Source: Pseudomonas laurylsulfatiphila (GTDB taxonomy: Bacteria > Pseudomonadota > Gammaproteobacteria > Pseudomonadales > Pseudomonadaceae). Taken from it: a DNA stretch of 64,000 nucleotides. A program made the translations under genes and the position numbers. The stretch is from assembly GCF_002934665.1 (NCBI RefSeq), contig NZ_NIRS01000001.1:868001-932000 (forward strand). The letters run 5' to 3'. Position 1 is the first letter of the stretch; each line of letters starts with the position of its first letter. This document shows, in pieces, positions 26,128 to 38,567 of the stretch. The notes beneath the pieces are model-generated. The model saw only the letters and a list, made by a program, of their open reading frames with translations. It made no database searches and had not been told where the DNA came from.

Positions 26128-27131
26128 CCTGGTTCACTCCTGAAGTGATCGACGTGATCATCGCGGTCCTCAAGGCCGTGGTGATTCTGCTCGCCGTGGT
26201 GGTTTGCGGCGCCCTGCTCAGCTGGGTCGAGCGTCGTTTGCTCGCCCTCTGGCAGGACCGTTACGGTCCGAACCGCGTCGGTCCGTTCGGCGCGTTCCAG
26301 ATCGCCGCCGACATGATCAAGATGTTCTTCAAGGAAGACTGGACGCCTCCATTCGCCGACAAGATGATCTTCACCCTGGCACCAGTCGTGGCCATGAGCG
26401 CCCTGCTGATTGCCTTCGCGATCATCCCGATCACCCCGACCTGGGGCGTGGCGGACATCAACATCGGCATCCTGTTCTTCTTCGCCATGGCCGGCCTCTC
26501 GGTCTACGCGGTGCTGTTCGCCGGCTGGTCGAGCAACAACAAGTTCGCCCTGCTGGGCAGCTTGCGTGCCTCGGCGCAAACCGTGTCGTACGAAGTGTTC
26601 ATGGGCCTGTCGCTGATGGGCATCGTGATCCAGGTCGGCTCGTTCAACATGCGCGACATCGTTGAATATCAAGCGCAGAACCTGTGGTTCATCATTCCGC
26701 AGATCTTCGGGTTCCTGACCTTCTTCATCGCTGGCGTGGCCGTGACTCACCGTCACCCGTTCGACCAGCCGGAAGCGGAACAGGAACTGGCCGACGGTTA
26801 CCACATTGAATACGCCGGCATGAAATGGGGCATGTTCTTCGTCGGCGAGTACATCGGCATCGTGTTGATTTCGGCGCTGCTGGTGACCTTGTTCTTCGGT
26901 GGCTGGCACGGTCCGTTTGGTCTCCTGCCGCAGATCCCGTTCATCTGGTTTGCACTGAAAACCGCGTTCTTCATCATGATGTTCATCCTGCTGCGCGCTT
27001 CGATCCCGCGTCCACGGTATGACCAGGTGATGGATTTCAGCTGGAAGTTCTGCCTGCCGCTGACCCTCGTCAACATGCTGGTGACCGCTGCGATCGTGTT
27101 GCTCAACACGCCCGCCGTCGCGGCTCAGTGA
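26124..27131 (+). CDS. nuoH: NADH-quinone oxidoreductase subunit H
   Basis: NuoH (ND1-like, 335 residues, about eight membrane helices) links the membrane arm to the peripheral arm and forms the floor of the quinone chamber. Conserved loops include [21 protein letters not shown] near residues 36-56 and the charged [20 protein letters not shown] near 215-234, part of the E-channel. It overlaps nuoG by 4 bp and precedes nuoI by 12 bp. Confidence 0.97.
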   Translation: MTWFTPEVIDVIIAVLKAVVILLAVVVCGALLSWVERRLLALWQDRYGPNRVGPFGAFQIAADMIKMFFKEDWTPPFADKMIFTLAPVVAMSALLIAFAIIPITPTWGVADINIGILFFFAMAGLSVYAVLFAGWSSNNKFALLGSLRASAQTVSYEVFMGLSLMGIVIQVGSFNMRDIVEYQAQNLWFIIPQIFGFLTFFIAGVAVTHRHPFDQPEAEQELADGYHIEYAGMKWGMFFVGEYIGIVLISALLVTLFFGGWHGPFGLLPQIPFIWFALKTAFFIMMFILLRASIPRPRYDQVMDFSWKFCLPLTLVNMLVTAAIVLLNTPAVAAQ

Positions 27132-27143
27132 GGATAGAGAATC

Positions 27144-27689
27144 ATGAAGTACATATTTGACATCGTGCATGGCTTCTACACCCAGCTTCGCAGCCTGGTG
27201 ATGATTTTCGGCCACGCCTTCCGCAAGCGCGACACGCTGCAGTACCCGGAAGAACCGGTCTACCTGCCGCCGCGCTACCGTGGACGTATCGTCCTGACCC
27301 GCGACCCCGACGGCGAAGAGCGTTGCGTAGCCTGCAACCTGTGCGCCGTGGCCTGCCCGGTCGGTTGCATCTCGCTGCAGAAAGCTGAAACCGAAGACGG
27401 TCGCTGGTACCCGGACTTCTTCCGCATCAACTTCTCGCGCTGCATTTTCTGTGGCCTCTGCGAGGAAGCCTGCCCGACCACCGCGATCCAGCTGACACCG
27501 GATTTCGAGATGGCCGAGTTCAAACGTCAGGACCTGGTTTACGAGAAAGAAGATCTGCTGATCTCCGGCCCCGGCAAAAACCCTGATTACAACTTCTATC
27601 GTGTTGCAGGTATGGCGATTGCCGGGAAGCCGAAAGGCTCCGCGCAGAACGAAGCCCAGCCGATCAACGTGAAGAGCTTGCTGCCTTAA
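27144..27689 (+). CDS. nuoI: NADH-quinone oxidoreductase subunit I
   Basis: NuoI (181 residues) carries two [4Fe-4S] clusters, N6a and N6b. Two ferredoxin motifs are intact: C61, C64, C67 and C71 ([12 protein letters not shown]), and C100, C103, C106 and C110 ([12 protein letters not shown]). An N-terminal amphipathic helix lies on the membrane. Electrons pass from NuoG to NuoB through it. The spacing to nuoJ is 9 bp with GGAAGAAAG as ribosome binding site. Confidence 0.97.
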   Translation: MKYIFDIVHGFYTQLRSLVMIFGHAFRKRDTLQYPEEPVYLPPRYRGRIVLTRDPDGEERCVACNLCAVACPVGCISLQKAETEDGRWYPDFFRINFSRCIFCGLCEEACPTTAIQLTPDFEMAEFKRQDLVYEKEDLLISGPGKNPDYNFYRVAGMAIAGKPKGSAQNEAQPINVKSLLP

Positions 27690-27698
27690 GGAAGAAAG

Positions 27699-28202
27699 AT
27701 GGAATTCGCTTTCTATTTCGCATCGGGTATCGCTGTGGTGTCCACGCTTCGCGTGATCACCCACACCAACCCTGTGCACGCCCTGCTCTACCTGATCATT
27801 TCGCTGATCGCCGTGGCCATGACGTTCTTCGCCCTCGGCGCACCGTTTGCCGGTGTCCTGGAAGTGATCGCCTACGCTGGCGCCATCATGGTGCTGTTCG
27901 TGTTCGTGGTGATGATGCTGAACCTGGGCCCCGCCTCGGTTCAGCAAGAGCGCGTCTGGCTCAAGCCCGGCATATGGGGCGGCCCGGTCCTCCTCGCCGC
28001 GCTGCTGCTGGTGGAACTGCTGTACGTGCTGTTCTCCCACCAGAGCGGCCAGGCCGTCGGCCACACCACCGTAGACGCCAAGGCCGTGGGCATCAGCCTG
28101 TTCGGTCCTTACCTGCTGGTGGTTGAACTCGCCTCGATGCTGCTGCTCGCCGCAGCCGTCACGGCGTTCCACTTGGGCCGCAACGAAGCCAAGGAGCAAT
28201 GA
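27699..28202 (+). CDS. nuoJ: NADH-quinone oxidoreductase subunit J
   Basis: NuoJ (ND6-like, 167 residues) has five predicted membrane helices. The third contains the pi-bulge-type motif [20 protein letters not shown] (about 53-72), central to coupling quinone chemistry to proton pumping. It ends in TGA at 28200-28202, overlapping a possible upstream nuoK start. Confidence 0.96.
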   Translation: MEFAFYFASGIAVVSTLRVITHTNPVHALLYLIISLIAVAMTFFALGAPFAGVLEVIAYAGAIMVLFVFVVMMLNLGPASVQQERVWLKPGIWGGPVLLAALLLVELLYVLFSHQSGQAVGHTTVDAKAVGISLFGPYLLVVELASMLLLAAAVTAFHLGRNEAKEQ

Positions 28203-28204
28203 CG

Positions 28205-28513
28205 ATGCCTGCTATCCCCATGGAGCATGGTCTGGCGGTCGCCGGCATCCTGTTCTGCCTCGGTCTGGTCGGCCTGATGGTCCGCCGCAACATCCTTTTC
28301 GTGCTGATGAGCCTGGAGGTCATGATGAATGCCTCCGCCTTGGCGTTCATCGTTGCCGGTAGCCGCTGGGCGCAGCCGGATGGACAGATCATGTTCATCC
28401 TGGTGATCAGCCTGGCAGCCGCCGAGGCCAGCATTGGCCTGGCGATCCTGCTGCAACTGTATCGCCGCTTCCACACGCTCGATATCGACGCTGCCAGTGA
28501 GATGCGCGGATGA
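28205..28513 (+). CDS. nuoK: NADH-quinone oxidoreductase subunit K
   Basis: NuoK (ND4L-like, 102 residues, three membrane helices) contributes conserved glutamates to the proton path; [15 protein letters not shown] and [14 protein letters not shown] carry them. An ATG at 28199 overlaps the nuoJ stop. The ribosome binding site AAGGAG (28191-28196) lies only 2 bp from it but 8 bp from ATG 28205, so I place the start at 28205. The stop overlaps nuoL as ATGA. Confidence 0.95.
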   Translation: MPAIPMEHGLAVAGILFCLGLVGLMVRRNILFVLMSLEVMMNASALAFIVAGSRWAQPDGQIMFILVISLAAAEASIGLAILLQLYRRFHTLDIDAASEMRG

Positions 28514-30363
28514 ACCTTCTCTATCTGACTTTCGTATTCCCTCTCATCGGTTTCCTGCTGCTGTCGTTCTCCCGTGGACGCATCTCGGAAAACCTGGCCG
28601 CGCTGATTGGCGTCGGCTCCATCGGTCTGTCGGCGATCGTTACCGCCTACGTGATCTGGCAATTCAACGTCGCCCCGCCGGAAGGCGGCCACTACACCCA
28701 GGTGTTGTGGCAGTGGATGGCAGTTGAAGGCTTCACGCCGAACTTCGCCCTGTACCTGGATGGCCTGTCCGTGACCATGCTCGGTGTGGTCGTCGGCGTC
28801 GGCTTCCTGATCCACCTGTTCGCGTCCTGGTACATGCGCGGTGAAGCCGGTTACTCGCGTTTCTTCGCCTACACCAACCTGTTCATCGCCAGCATGCTGT
28901 TCCTCGTGCTGGGCGATAACCTGTTGTTCCTGTACTTCGGCTGGGAAGGCGTGGGCCTGTGCTCGTACCTGTTGATCGGTTTCTACTACAGCAACCGCAA
29001 CAACGGTAACGCCGCACTCAAAGCCTTCATCGTGACCCGCATCGGTGACGTGTTCATGGCCATCGGCCTGTTCATTCTGTTTGCCCAACTGGGCACGCTG
29101 AACGTCCAGGAACTGTTGGTGCTGGCACCGCAGAAATTCCAGGCCGGCGACTTCTGGATGGTCATGGCCACCCTGATGCTGCTGGGCGGCGCTGTCGGTA
29201 AATCCGCGCAACTGCCACTGCAAACCTGGCTGGCGGACGCGATGGCCGGTCCTACTCCGGTTTCGGCACTGATCCACGCCGCAACCATGGTGACCGCCGG
29301 TGTCTACCTGATCGCCCGTACCCACGGCCTGTTCACCCTGGCACCGGAAATCCTGCACCTGGTAGGCATTGTCGGTGGCGTGACCCTGGTCCTGGCAGGG
29401 TTTGCAGCCCTGGTTCAGACCGACATCAAGCGTATCCTCGCCTACTCGACCATGAGCCAGATCGGCTACATGTTCCTGGCCCTGGGCGTCGGTGCCTGGG
29501 ATGGCGCGATCTTCCACCTGATGACCCACGCCTTCTTCAAGGCCCTGCTGTTCCTTGCATCCGGTGCGGTGATCGTTGCCTGCCACCACGAGCAGGACAT
29601 CTTCAAGATGGGTGGCCTGTGGAAGAAACTGCCACTGGCCTACGCCAGCTTCATCGTCGGCGGCGCGGCCCTCGCGGCCCTGCCACTGGTCACCGCGGGC
29701 TTCTACTCCAAGGACGAAATCCTCTGGGAAGCGTTCGCCAGCGGCAACCACGGTCTGCTCTACGCAGGTCTGGTCGGTGCGTTCATGACTTCGCTGTACA
29801 CCTTCCGCCTGATCTTCATCGCGTTCCACGGTGAAGCGAAGACCGAAGCCCACGCCGGCCACGGCATTGCCCACTGGCTGCCACTGTCGGTACTGATCGT
29901 GCTGTCGACCTTCGTCGGCGCCATGATCGTGCCGCCACTGCACGGCGTGCTGCCTGAGAGCGTCGGCCATGCCGGCGGCGAAGCCAAGCACAGCCTGGAA
30001 ATCGCCTCGGGCGCCATCGCCCTGGCCGGTATCCTGCTGTCCGCGCTGCTGTTCCTCGGCAAGCGTCGCTTCGTGACGGCCATCGCCAACAGCGGCATCG
30101 GCCGTGTCCTTTCGGCCTGGTGGTTCGCTGCCTGGGGCTTCGACTGGATCTACGACAAACTGTTCGTCAAGCCGTACCTGGCGATCAGCCACATCCTGCG
30201 CAAAGACCCGCTCGACCAGACCATCGGTCTGATCCCGCGCATGGCCAAAGGCGGTCACACCGCCCTGAGCCGTACCGAGACCGGTCAACTGCGTTGGTAT
30301 GCCGCCTCGATGGCTGCTGGTGCCGTGCTGGTCATCGGCGCCGTCGTGCTGGTAGCGGTCTGA
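28510..30363 (+). CDS. nuoL: NADH-quinone oxidoreductase subunit L
   Basis: NuoL (ND5-like, 617 residues) is the distal antiporter-like proton pump and has the long lateral helix at its C terminus. Conserved features include the charged [20 protein letters not shown] (about 138-157), the [20 protein letters not shown] loop near 232-251 and [20 protein letters not shown] near 336-355. The glutamate and lysines in these helices form the proton path. It overlaps nuoK by 4 bp. Confidence 0.97.
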   Translation: MNLLYLTFVFPLIGFLLLSFSRGRISENLAALIGVGSIGLSAIVTAYVIWQFNVAPPEGGHYTQVLWQWMAVEGFTPNFALYLDGLSVTMLGVVVGVGFLIHLFASWYMRGEAGYSRFFAYTNLFIASMLFLVLGDNLLFLYFGWEGVGLCSYLLIGFYYSNRNNGNAALKAFIVTRIGDVFMAIGLFILFAQLGTLNVQELLVLAPQKFQAGDFWMVMATLMLLGGAVGKSAQLPLQTWLADAMAGPTPVSALIHAATMVTAGVYLIARTHGLFTLAPEILHLVGIVGGVTLVLAGFAALVQTDIKRILAYSTMSQIGYMFLALGVGAWDGAIFHLMTHAFFKALLFLASGAVIVACHHEQDIFKMGGLWKKLPLAYASFIVGGAALAALPLVTAGFYSKDEILWEAFASGNHGLLYAGLVGAFMTSLYTFRLIFIAFHGEAKTEAHAGHGIAHWLPLSVLIVLSTFVGAMIVPPLHGVLPESVGHAGGEAKHSLEIASGAIALAGILLSALLFLGKRRFVTAIANSGIGRVLSAWWFAAWGFDWIYDKLFVKPYLAISHILRKDPLDQTIGLIPRMAKGGHTALSRTETGQLRWYAASMAAGAVLVIGAVVLVAV

Positions 30364-30402
30364 TATGAACCTTGCGAATTTGCGAAAGGAAACGAACCCG
30401 TC

Positions 30403-31935
30403 ATGATTCTGCCTTGGCTAATCCTGATCCCCTTCATCGGCGGCCTGCTGTGCTGGATGGGTGAGCGCTTCGGCGCCACCCTCCCCCGCTGGATTGCGCT
30501 GATCACCATGTCCCTGCTGCTCTCCCTCGGCCTCTGGCTGTGGGCTAACGGTGACTATTCATTTGCTCCGGCACCGGGTGCCGATCCGACCTGGGCGCTT
30601 GAGTTCAAGCACGTCTGGATCCAGCGCTTCGGCATCAATGTGCACCTGGCCCTCGACGGCCTGTCGCTGTTGATGATCATGCTGACCGGCCTGCTGGGTG
30701 TCCTCTCGGTACTCTGCTCGTGGAAAGAGATCCAGCGTCACGTTGGCTTCTTCCACCTGAACCTGATGTGGATCCTGGGCGGTGTCGTCGGCGTGTTCCT
30801 GGCCCTCGACCTGTTCATGTTCTTCTTCTTCTGGGAAATGATGCTGGTGCCGATGTACTTCCTCATCGCGCTCTGGGGTCACAGTTCTTCGGACGGCAAG
30901 AAAACCCGGATCTACGCGGCGACCAAGTTCTTCATCTTCACTCAGGCTTCCGGCCTGATCATGCTGGTGGCGATCCTGGGCCTGGTACTGGTCAACTTCA
31001 ACGACACCGGCGTGATTACCTTCAACTACGCCGACCTGTTGAAGACCAAGATGTCGACGACCACCGAGTACATCCTGATGCTCGGCTTCTTCATCGCCTT
31101 CGCGGTCAAGCTGCCGGTCGTGCCGTTCCACTCCTGGTTGCCTGACGCTCACGCCCAGGCGCCGACCGCCGGTTCCGTCGACCTCGCCGGTATCTTGCTG
31201 AAGACCGCGGCCTACGGCCTGCTGCGTTTCGCCCTGCCACTGTTCCCGAATGCGTCGGCCGAGTTCGCGCCGTTCGCCATGACCCTGGGTCTGATCGGGA
31301 TCTTCTACGGTGCGTTCCTGGCGTTCGCGCAAACCGACATCAAGCGTCTGATCGCCTTCTCGTCCGTTTCCCACATGGGCTTCGTACTGATCGGCATCTA
31401 CTCCGGCAGCCAACTGGCACTGCAGGGCGCGGTGATGCAGATGCTGGCCCACGGTCTGTCGGCGGCGGCACTCTTTATCCTGAGCGGCCAGCTGTACGAA
31501 CGCACTCACACCCGCGACATGCGTGAAATGGGTGGCCTGTGGTCGAAGATCGCCTACCTGCCGGCCCTCAGCCTGTTCTTCGCGGCGGCGTCCCTGGGCC
31601 TGCCGGGTACCGGTAACTTCGTCGGTGAGTTCCTGATCCTGATCGGTACCTTCCCGATTGCCCCATGGGTCACCATCATCGCAACGTCCGGCCTGGTGTT
31701 CGGTTCGGTCTACTCGCTGATCATGATCCATCGTGCCTACTTCGGCCCGGCCAAATCGGACGCGGTGCTGCATGGCATGGACGGTCGCGAAATGATCATG
31801 GTGGTCGGTCTGGCTGCACTGCTGATCTACATCGGCGTGTACCCACAACCGTTCCTCGATACCTCTGCCGCTACGATGCATGGCGTGCAGCAGTGGCTCG
31901 GTACCGCCTTCACTCAACTCGCTTCGGCCCGGTAA
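30403..31935 (+). CDS. nuoM: NADH-quinone oxidoreductase subunit M
   Basis: NuoM (ND4-like, 510 residues, about 14 helices) is the second antiporter-like pump. The helix with [20 protein letters not shown] carries the essential glutamate near residue 147, and [19 protein letters not shown] near 234-252 carries the lysine of the broken helix. It starts after a 39-bp gap with AAAGGA upstream. Confidence 0.97.
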   Translation: MILPWLILIPFIGGLLCWMGERFGATLPRWIALITMSLLLSLGLWLWANGDYSFAPAPGADPTWALEFKHVWIQRFGINVHLALDGLSLLMIMLTGLLGVLSVLCSWKEIQRHVGFFHLNLMWILGGVVGVFLALDLFMFFFFWEMMLVPMYFLIALWGHSSSDGKKTRIYAATKFFIFTQASGLIMLVAILGLVLVNFNDTGVITFNYADLLKTKMSTTTEYILMLGFFIAFAVKLPVVPFHSWLPDAHAQAPTAGSVDLAGILLKTAAYGLLRFALPLFPNASAEFAPFAMTLGLIGIFYGAFLAFAQTDIKRLIAFSSVSHMGFVLIGIYSGSQLALQGAVMQMLAHGLSAAALFILSGQLYERTHTRDMREMGGLWSKIAYLPALSLFFAAASLGLPGTGNFVGEFLILIGTFPIAPWVTIIATSGLVFGSVYSLIMIHRAYFGPAKSDAVLHGMDGREMIMVVGLAALLIYIGVYPQPFLDTSAATMHGVQQWLGTAFTQLASAR

Positions 31936-31942
31936 GAGCGCT

Positions 31943-33406
31943 ATGGAATTCACGACTCAACACTTTATCGCGCTAGCGCCGCTGTTGATTACCAGCGCCA
32001 CGATCATCGTGGTGATGCTGGCGATCGCCTGGCGCCGCAACCACTCCCAGACCTTCCTGCTGTCGGTGGCCGGTCTGAACCTGGCATTGCTGTCGATCCT
32101 GCCTGCCTTGAAAGTCGCGCCCCTGGCCGTGACCCCATTGCTGCAGATCGACACCTTTGCCTGCCTGTACATGGCGCTGATCCTGGTCGCCACCCTCGCC
32201 TGTGTGACCCTCGCCCACGCCTACCTTGGCGATGGCGGTTCGGGTTACCCGGGCAACCGTGAAGAACTGTACCTGCTGATCCTGATGGCCGCCGCCGGTG
32301 GCCTGGTACTGGTCAGCGCGCAGCACCTGGCCGGGTTGTTCGTCGGTCTGGAACTGCTGTCGGTGCCGGTCTACGGTCTGGTGGCCTATGCCTTCTTCAA
32401 CAAGCGTTCGCTGGAAGCCGGTATCAAGTACATGGTGCTGTCGGCGGCCGGTTCCGCGTTCCTGTTGTTCGGTATGGCCCTGCTCTACGCAGACTCCGGT
32501 TCCCTGAGCTTCGTCGGCATCGGCCAGGCGCTGGCGGCCACCGGCCTGCCAAGCTCGCTGGCACAACTGGGCCTGGGCATGATGCTGATCGGCCTGGCGT
32601 TCAAGCTGTCGCTGGTACCCTTCCATCTCTGGACCCCGGACGTCTACGAAGGTGCTCCGGCGCCGGTCGCAGCGTTCCTGGCGACCGCTTCGAAAGTGGC
32701 GGTGTTCGCGGTGATGGTGCGTCTGTTCCAGATCTCGCCAGCGGCGAGCAGCGGCGTGCTGAGCAACGTACTGACCATCATCGCCATCGCGTCGATCCTG
32801 TTCGGTAACCTGCTGGCCCTGACCCAGAGCAACCTCAAGCGTCTGCTGGGTTACTCGTCCATCGCCCACTTCGGCTACCTGCTGATCGCCCTGGTGGCGA
32901 GCAAGGGCCTGGCCGTGGAAGCCATCGGCGTGTACCTGGTCACCTACGTGATCACCAGCCTCGGCGCCTTCGGCGTGATCACCCTGATGTCCTCGCCGTA
33001 CAACGGCCGTGACGCGGACGCCCTGTACGAATACCGCGGCCTGTTCTGGCGCCGTCCGTACCTGACTGCCGTACTGACCGTGATGATGCTGTCCCTGGCC
33101 GGTATCCCGCTGACCGCCGGCTTCATCGGCAAGTTCTACATCATCGCCACCGGCGTCGAGTCGCATCAGTGGTGGCTGGTCGCCTCCCTGGTACTGGGCA
33201 GCGCCATCGGCGTGTTCTACTACCTGCGTGTGATGGTCACCCTGTACCTGATCGAACCGAACCTGCGTCGCCACGATGCGCAACTGCACTGGGAACAACG
33301 TGCAGGCGGCGTGATGCTGCTGGCCATCGCGGTATTGGCGTTCTTCCTCGGCCTGTACCCACAACCGCTGCTGAACCTGGTTCAACAGTCGGGTCTGGCG
33401 GGTTGA
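31943..33406 (+). CDS. nuoN: NADH-quinone oxidoreductase subunit N
   Basis: NuoN (ND2-like, 487 residues) is the third antiporter-like pump and the last gene of the operon. Visible signatures are [20 protein letters not shown] with the conserved glutamate near 133, and [20 protein letters not shown] near 217-236. The frame is open upstream into nuoM; ATG 31943, 7 bp after the nuoM stop codon, gives the standard MEFTTQHF start. A UUCG-loop terminator follows. Confidence 0.97.
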   Translation: MEFTTQHFIALAPLLITSATIIVVMLAIAWRRNHSQTFLLSVAGLNLALLSILPALKVAPLAVTPLLQIDTFACLYMALILVATLACVTLAHAYLGDGGSGYPGNREELYLLILMAAAGGLVLVSAQHLAGLFVGLELLSVPVYGLVAYAFFNKRSLEAGIKYMVLSAAGSAFLLFGMALLYADSGSLSFVGIGQALAATGLPSSLAQLGLGMMLIGLAFKLSLVPFHLWTPDVYEGAPAPVAAFLATASKVAVFAVMVRLFQISPAASSGVLSNVLTIIAIASILFGNLLALTQSNLKRLLGYSSIAHFGYLLIALVASKGLAVEAIGVYLVTYVITSLGAFGVITLMSSPYNGRDADALYEYRGLFWRRPYLTAVLTVMMLSLAGIPLTAGFIGKFYIIATGVESHQWWLVASLVLGSAIGVFYYLRVMVTLYLIEPNLRRHDAQLHWEQRAGGVMLLAIAVLAFFLGLYPQPLLNLVQQSGLAG

Positions 33407-33435
33407 TCGCTTAGGCGACTCTCGGCAACAAACAG

Positions 33436-33462
33436 AAACGGCACCTTCGGGTGCCGTTTTTG
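33436..33462 (+). terminator. Intrinsic terminator of the nuo operon
   Basis: A 10-bp perfect stem (AAACGGCACC 33436-33445, complement 33450-33459) capped by a TTCG tetraloop and followed by a T run, 30 bp after nuoN. Confidence 0.94.
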
Positions 33463-33482
33463 CGTTTGGGGGTTTTCAAGGT

Positions 33483-33562
33483 CAAAAGATCGCAGCCTGC
33501 GGCAGCTCCTACATTTGGGAGGCGTACATCCTGTAGGAGCTGCCGCAGGCTGCGATCTTTTG
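33483..33562. repeat. Paired REP element, family A (copy A4)
   Basis: A perfect 31-nt inverted repeat (33483-33513 and 33532-33562) with the GCCGCAGGC loop variant in both arms and GTAGG ends inward, between the convergent nuo and glp-type operons. Confidence 0.92.
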
Positions 33563-33649
33563 CTTTCCAGTGCCCCCCTCTTTATAGGAAGTAACCTGCA
33601 AAGCGATGGGCAATAGCTGACATTCGACAGGAGGCAAGCGGCGCAACAG

Positions 33650-33683
33650 GCAAAAAAGAAAACGGCACCTTTCGGTGCCGTTC
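33650..33683 (-). terminator. Terminator of the glycerol-type transporter operon
   Basis: A 9-bp stem (33661-33669 with 33674-33682, TTTC loop) followed on the minus strand by a T-rich tract (complement of 33651-33660), 22 bp beyond the last transporter gene. Confidence 0.88.
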
Positions 33684-33704
33684 GCTTTTCACACTCCCAA
33701 ACCC

Positions 33705-35447
33705 TTACTTACGCGCATCCGCCCACGATTTCAGCAGTTCGCTGTAGCTCACGGTCTCGCCCTTAGGCTTCTCGTTTTCAAGTTTAGGTTTCGGTGCCCC
33801 CGGCTGATCGAACCAGTACTGCGCATCGCGCTCAGGGTTCATTTTCGGTGCGCAGGTGGCTTGTGCCTTCGAACGTTCCAGGCGGGTCATGATCGCATCC
33901 TGATCCTTGGCCAGGCCGTCGAGCGCCTGTTGCGGGGTTTTGTCGCCGCTGGCCGCTTCGGCGATGTGGCTCCACCACAACTGCGCGAGGCGAGGATAAT
34001 CAGGCACGTTGGTCCCGGTCGGGGTCCATTGCACGCGGGCCGGGCTGCGGTAGAACTCCACCAGGCCGCCGAGTTTCGGTGCCAGGTCGGTCATCGCTTG
34101 CGAGTTGATGTCCGACTCGCGGATTGGCGTCAGGCCGACGATGGTTTTCTTCAGCGACACGGTTTTCGAGGTTACGAACTGCGCATAAAGCCAGGCCGCC
34201 AGTTTCTGCTTCTCAGGCGTAGACTTCATGAAGGTCCAGGACCCCACGTCCTGATAGCCCAGCTTCATGCCCTCCTCCCAGTACGGTCCCCGTGGTGACG
34301 GCGCCATGCGCCATTTCGGCGTGCCATCAGCGTTCATCACCGCCAGGCCTGGCTTGGTCATGTCGGCGGTGAAGGCGGTGTACCAGAAAATCTGCTGGGC
34401 GATGTTGCCCTGGGACGGCACCGGGCCGGATTCGGAGAAAGTCATGCCCGCCGCTTCCGGTGGCGCGTACTTCTTCAGCCATTCGACGTATTTGGTGGTG
34501 GCAAACACCGCCGCCGGGCCGTTGGTGTCGCCGCCGCGGGTCACACTGGAACCCACCGGGTGGCAGTCCTCGACACGAATGCCCCACTCGTCCACCGGCA
34601 AGCCGTTGGGAATGCCCTTGTCGCCGCCACCGGCCATGGAGAACCAGGCATCGGTAAAACGCCAGCCCAGGGACGGGTCCTTCTTGCCGTAGTCCATGTG
34701 CCCGTAGACGCGCTTGCCGTCGATTTCCTTGACGTCTTCGCTGAAGAACTTGGCAATGTCTTCATAGGCCGACCAGTTCACCGGTACGCCCAGGTCGTAG
34801 CCGTACTTTTCCTTGAACTTGGCCTTGAGGTCCGCGCGTTCGAACCAGTCGGCACGGAACCAGTACAGGTTGGCGAACTGCTGGTCAGGCAACTGGTAGA
34901 TCTTGCCGTCCGGCGCAGTGGTGAAGGAAATGCCGATGAAGTCCTTGATGTCGAGGGTCGGCGAGGTGAAGTCCTTGCCTTCGTTAGCCATGAGGTCGGT
35001 GATCGATTCGGTCTTGCCGTACCGAAAGTGCGTACCGATCAAGTCCGAGTCGTTGACCCAGCCGTCATAGATGCTCTTGTCCGATTGCATCACGGTCTGC
35101 AGCTTTTCCACCACGTCGCCTTCCTGCAGCAGGTCGTGGGTCAACTTGATCCCGGTGATCTCGGTGAAGGCCTTGGCCAGCACCTTGGACTCGTACTCGT
35201 GGGTCGCGATGGTTTCCGACACCACCTTGATGCTCATTCCGCGGAAGGGCTCCGCCGTCTTGATGAACCACTTCAATTCTTCCAGCTGCTGATCGGCCGT
35301 CAGTGTGGATGGCTTGAATTCACTGCCGATCCATTTTTTTGCGGCATCTTCGTAGGCATCGGCCCAGGCCGAAGCGCTCAAACCGCTGAGTGCCAGCATG
35401 GCTGCCAATGAAATGCTATGTCGCAGCTTATTGTTTTTGTCGAACAT
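33705..35447 (-). CDS. glpV: Glycerol-type ABC transporter substrate-binding protein (GlpV-like)
   Basis: A 580-residue periplasmic binding protein with a signal peptide (about 1-29, ending ASAWA before DAYEDAAKKW). It is longer than ordinary sugar-binding proteins (about 420-450). Aromatic stretches such as NLYWFRADWFERADLKAKF and LGWRFTDAWFSMAGGG lie in the ligand region. Gene order ahead of it (two ATPases, two permeases, a small membrane protein) matches the glycerol importer glpSTPQUV described in Rhizobium leguminosarum, which suggests glycerol or a related polyol. No glpK or glpD is in the cluster, so the ligand is inferred. A very strong ribosome binding site precedes it. Confidence 0.8.
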   Translation of the reverse strand: MFDKNNKLRHSISLAAMLALSGLSASAWADAYEDAAKKWIGSEFKPSTLTADQQLEELKWFIKTAEPFRGMSIKVVSETIATHEYESKVLAKAFTEITGIKLTHDLLQEGDVVEKLQTVMQSDKSIYDGWVNDSDLIGTHFRYGKTESITDLMANEGKDFTSPTLDIKDFIGISFTTAPDGKIYQLPDQQFANLYWFRADWFERADLKAKFKEKYGYDLGVPVNWSAYEDIAKFFSEDVKEIDGKRVYGHMDYGKKDPSLGWRFTDAWFSMAGGGDKGIPNGLPVDEWGIRVEDCHPVGSSVTRGGDTNGPAAVFATTKYVEWLKKYAPPEAAGMTFSESGPVPSQGNIAQQIFWYTAFTADMTKPGLAVMNADGTPKWRMAPSPRGPYWEEGMKLGYQDVGSWTFMKSTPEKQKLAAWLYAQFVTSKTVSLKKTIVGLTPIRESDINSQAMTDLAPKLGGLVEFYRSPARVQWTPTGTNVPDYPRLAQLWWSHIAEAASGDKTPQQALDGLAKDQDAIMTRLERSKAQATCAPKMNPERDAQYWFDQPGAPKPKLENEKPKGETVSYSELLKSWADARK

Positions 35448-35452
35448 AGAGA

Positions 35453-35460
35453 CCTCCTTT
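35453..35460 (-). promoter_or_regulatory. Strong ribosome binding site of the binding-protein gene
   Basis: AAAGGAGG on the minus strand, 5 nt before the ATG at 35447, is a near-perfect anti-Shine-Dalgarno match. It is the strongest I noticed in this operon and fits the need for excess binding protein. Confidence 0.8.
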
Positions 35461-35494
35461 TAGGGTTTCGGAGCAACAGTGCCGAGCGATTCGA

Positions 35495-35767
35495 CTAGCC
35501 CCAACGCATCACAGCCAACAGCCACACCAGGGACAACGCGAACGCCACCCAGATGCTCCAGTCGGTGACGCCGATTACCAGCAAGTGCAGGTAGGCGCTG
35601 CCGAGAAGACCGATGAACAAGCGATCGCCACGGGTGGTGGCAATCGGTAGAAAACCTCGCCGAAGGATGCTCGGCGAACGCAACTCCCAGGTGGTCATGA
35701 CCACCAGGATCAGGCCAATCACGCTGAAGAACGCCGCTGTGGGGGCGGTCCAACTCATCCATTCCAT
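35495..35767 (-). CDS. glpU: Small membrane protein, DUF2160 family (GlpU-like)
   Basis: A 90-residue protein with three predicted hydrophobic segments (about 7-24, 48-64 and 67-86), matching the DUF2160 family found inside glycerol-type ABC operons. Its role is unknown; it could assemble with the permeases. Two adjacent ATG codons (35770 and 35767) are possible; GAGG on the minus strand is 5 and 8 nt away respectively, so I favour 35767. It lies 10 bp after the upstream permease gene and 47 bp before the binding-protein gene. Confidence 0.78.
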   Translation of the reverse strand: MEWMSWTAPTAAFFSVIGLILVVMTTWELRSPSILRRGFLPIATTRGDRLFIGLLGSAYLHLLVIGVTDWSIWVAFALSLVWLLAVMRWG

Positions 35768-35777
35768 CATCAGTTCC

Positions 35778-36578
<801 letters not shown>

Positions 36579-36588
36579 GGCGCGGGCC

Positions 36589-37451
<863 letters not shown>

Positions 37452-37455
<4 letters not shown>

Positions 37456-38567
37456 GGCTGCGCCTCCTGGTTGGCATGGGCTTCGAGCAGGAAATCATCG
37501 GCATAGACCATCAGCCATTGCGCAGGAAAGCTGATGTACGCCGTGCCCTGTGGCACCGGTTTGTCTTCGGCCAGACGCACTTTCAGTGGCGTGCCATCGA
37601 GGTCGAGGCTCATGATCTTGTAGGTGCCCAGGTCCTCGACGTGTACGACCTGTGCCCGCAGCGCATCATCAAAGGCTTCGTCCCACACATGGATGAACTC
37701 CGGGCGAATGCCGACCTTCAGGGTTTTCCATTCGGATTCGGCGATGCGTTGCTGCATGGCCTCGGACAGCGGCAGGTGGGTCGAGGCGAACCCGACGCCC
37801 CCCGGTTGCGGCTGCACCTCGATCAGGTTCATCCCCGGGCTGCCGATGAAGTAGCCGACAAAGGTGTGGCTCGGGCGCTCGAACAATTCCCGTGGTGTGC
37901 CGAATTGCACGATCTGCCCGCCGTACATCACCGCAATCTTGTCGGCGAAGGTCGAGGCCTCCAGCTGATCGTGGGTGACGTAGACCATGGTGATGTTGAA
38001 CTGCTCGTGGATCTGCTTGAGCTTGCGTCGCAGCTTCCACTTCAGGTGCGGGTCGATCACCGTCAGCGGCTCATCGAACAGGATCGCCGACACATCGTCG
38101 CGCACCAGCCCGCGCCCCATGGAGACTTTCTGTTTTTCGTCGGCGGTGAGGTTGCGCGCCTTTTTGCTCAGCAGGTTCTGCAGGTCGAGGACTTCGGCGA
38201 TTTCCTGCACCTTGGTATGAATTCTTGCCTCGGCCATGCCCTGGTTGCGCAGCGGGAAGGCCAAGTTGTCGAACACCGTCATGGTGTCGTAGACCACCGG
38301 GAACTGGAAAACCTGAGCAATGTTGCGCTTCTCCGGCGTCAGGTCGTTGACCGCTTTGCCGTCGAACAGCACATGCCCCTGGGACGGGCTGAGCAACCCG
38401 GAAATAATGTTGAGCAAGGTTGATTTGCCACAGCCCGAAGGACCGAGCAACGCATAGGCGCCGCCCTGCTCCCAGATGTGGTCCATCTCGCGGATCGCGT
38501 AGTCCTCGGGTCCCATCGGGGTTTTGGTGTAGCTGTGGGCGAGGTTCTGCAAACGGATTTCGGCCAT
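37452..38567 (-). CDS. glpT: ABC transporter ATP-binding protein with degenerate signature motif (GlpT-like)
   Basis: A 371-residue MalK/UgpC-type ATPase with a C-terminal TOBE-like regulatory domain (about 240-371). Walker A GPSGCGKST (42-50), the Q-loop glutamine (88), Walker B AILFDEP (161-167) and the H-switch H199 (VTHDQLEA) are intact. The signature motif, normally LSGGQ, reads LTADE (140-144), so this subunit should not complete an ATP site in its partner. The D-loop is also unusual (LTVID instead of LSNLD). The start shares one base with the stop of the upstream ATPase gene. The symbol follows Rhizobium glpSTPQUV synteny and is not the unrelated GlpT glycerol-3-phosphate antiporter. 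Confidence 0.88.
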
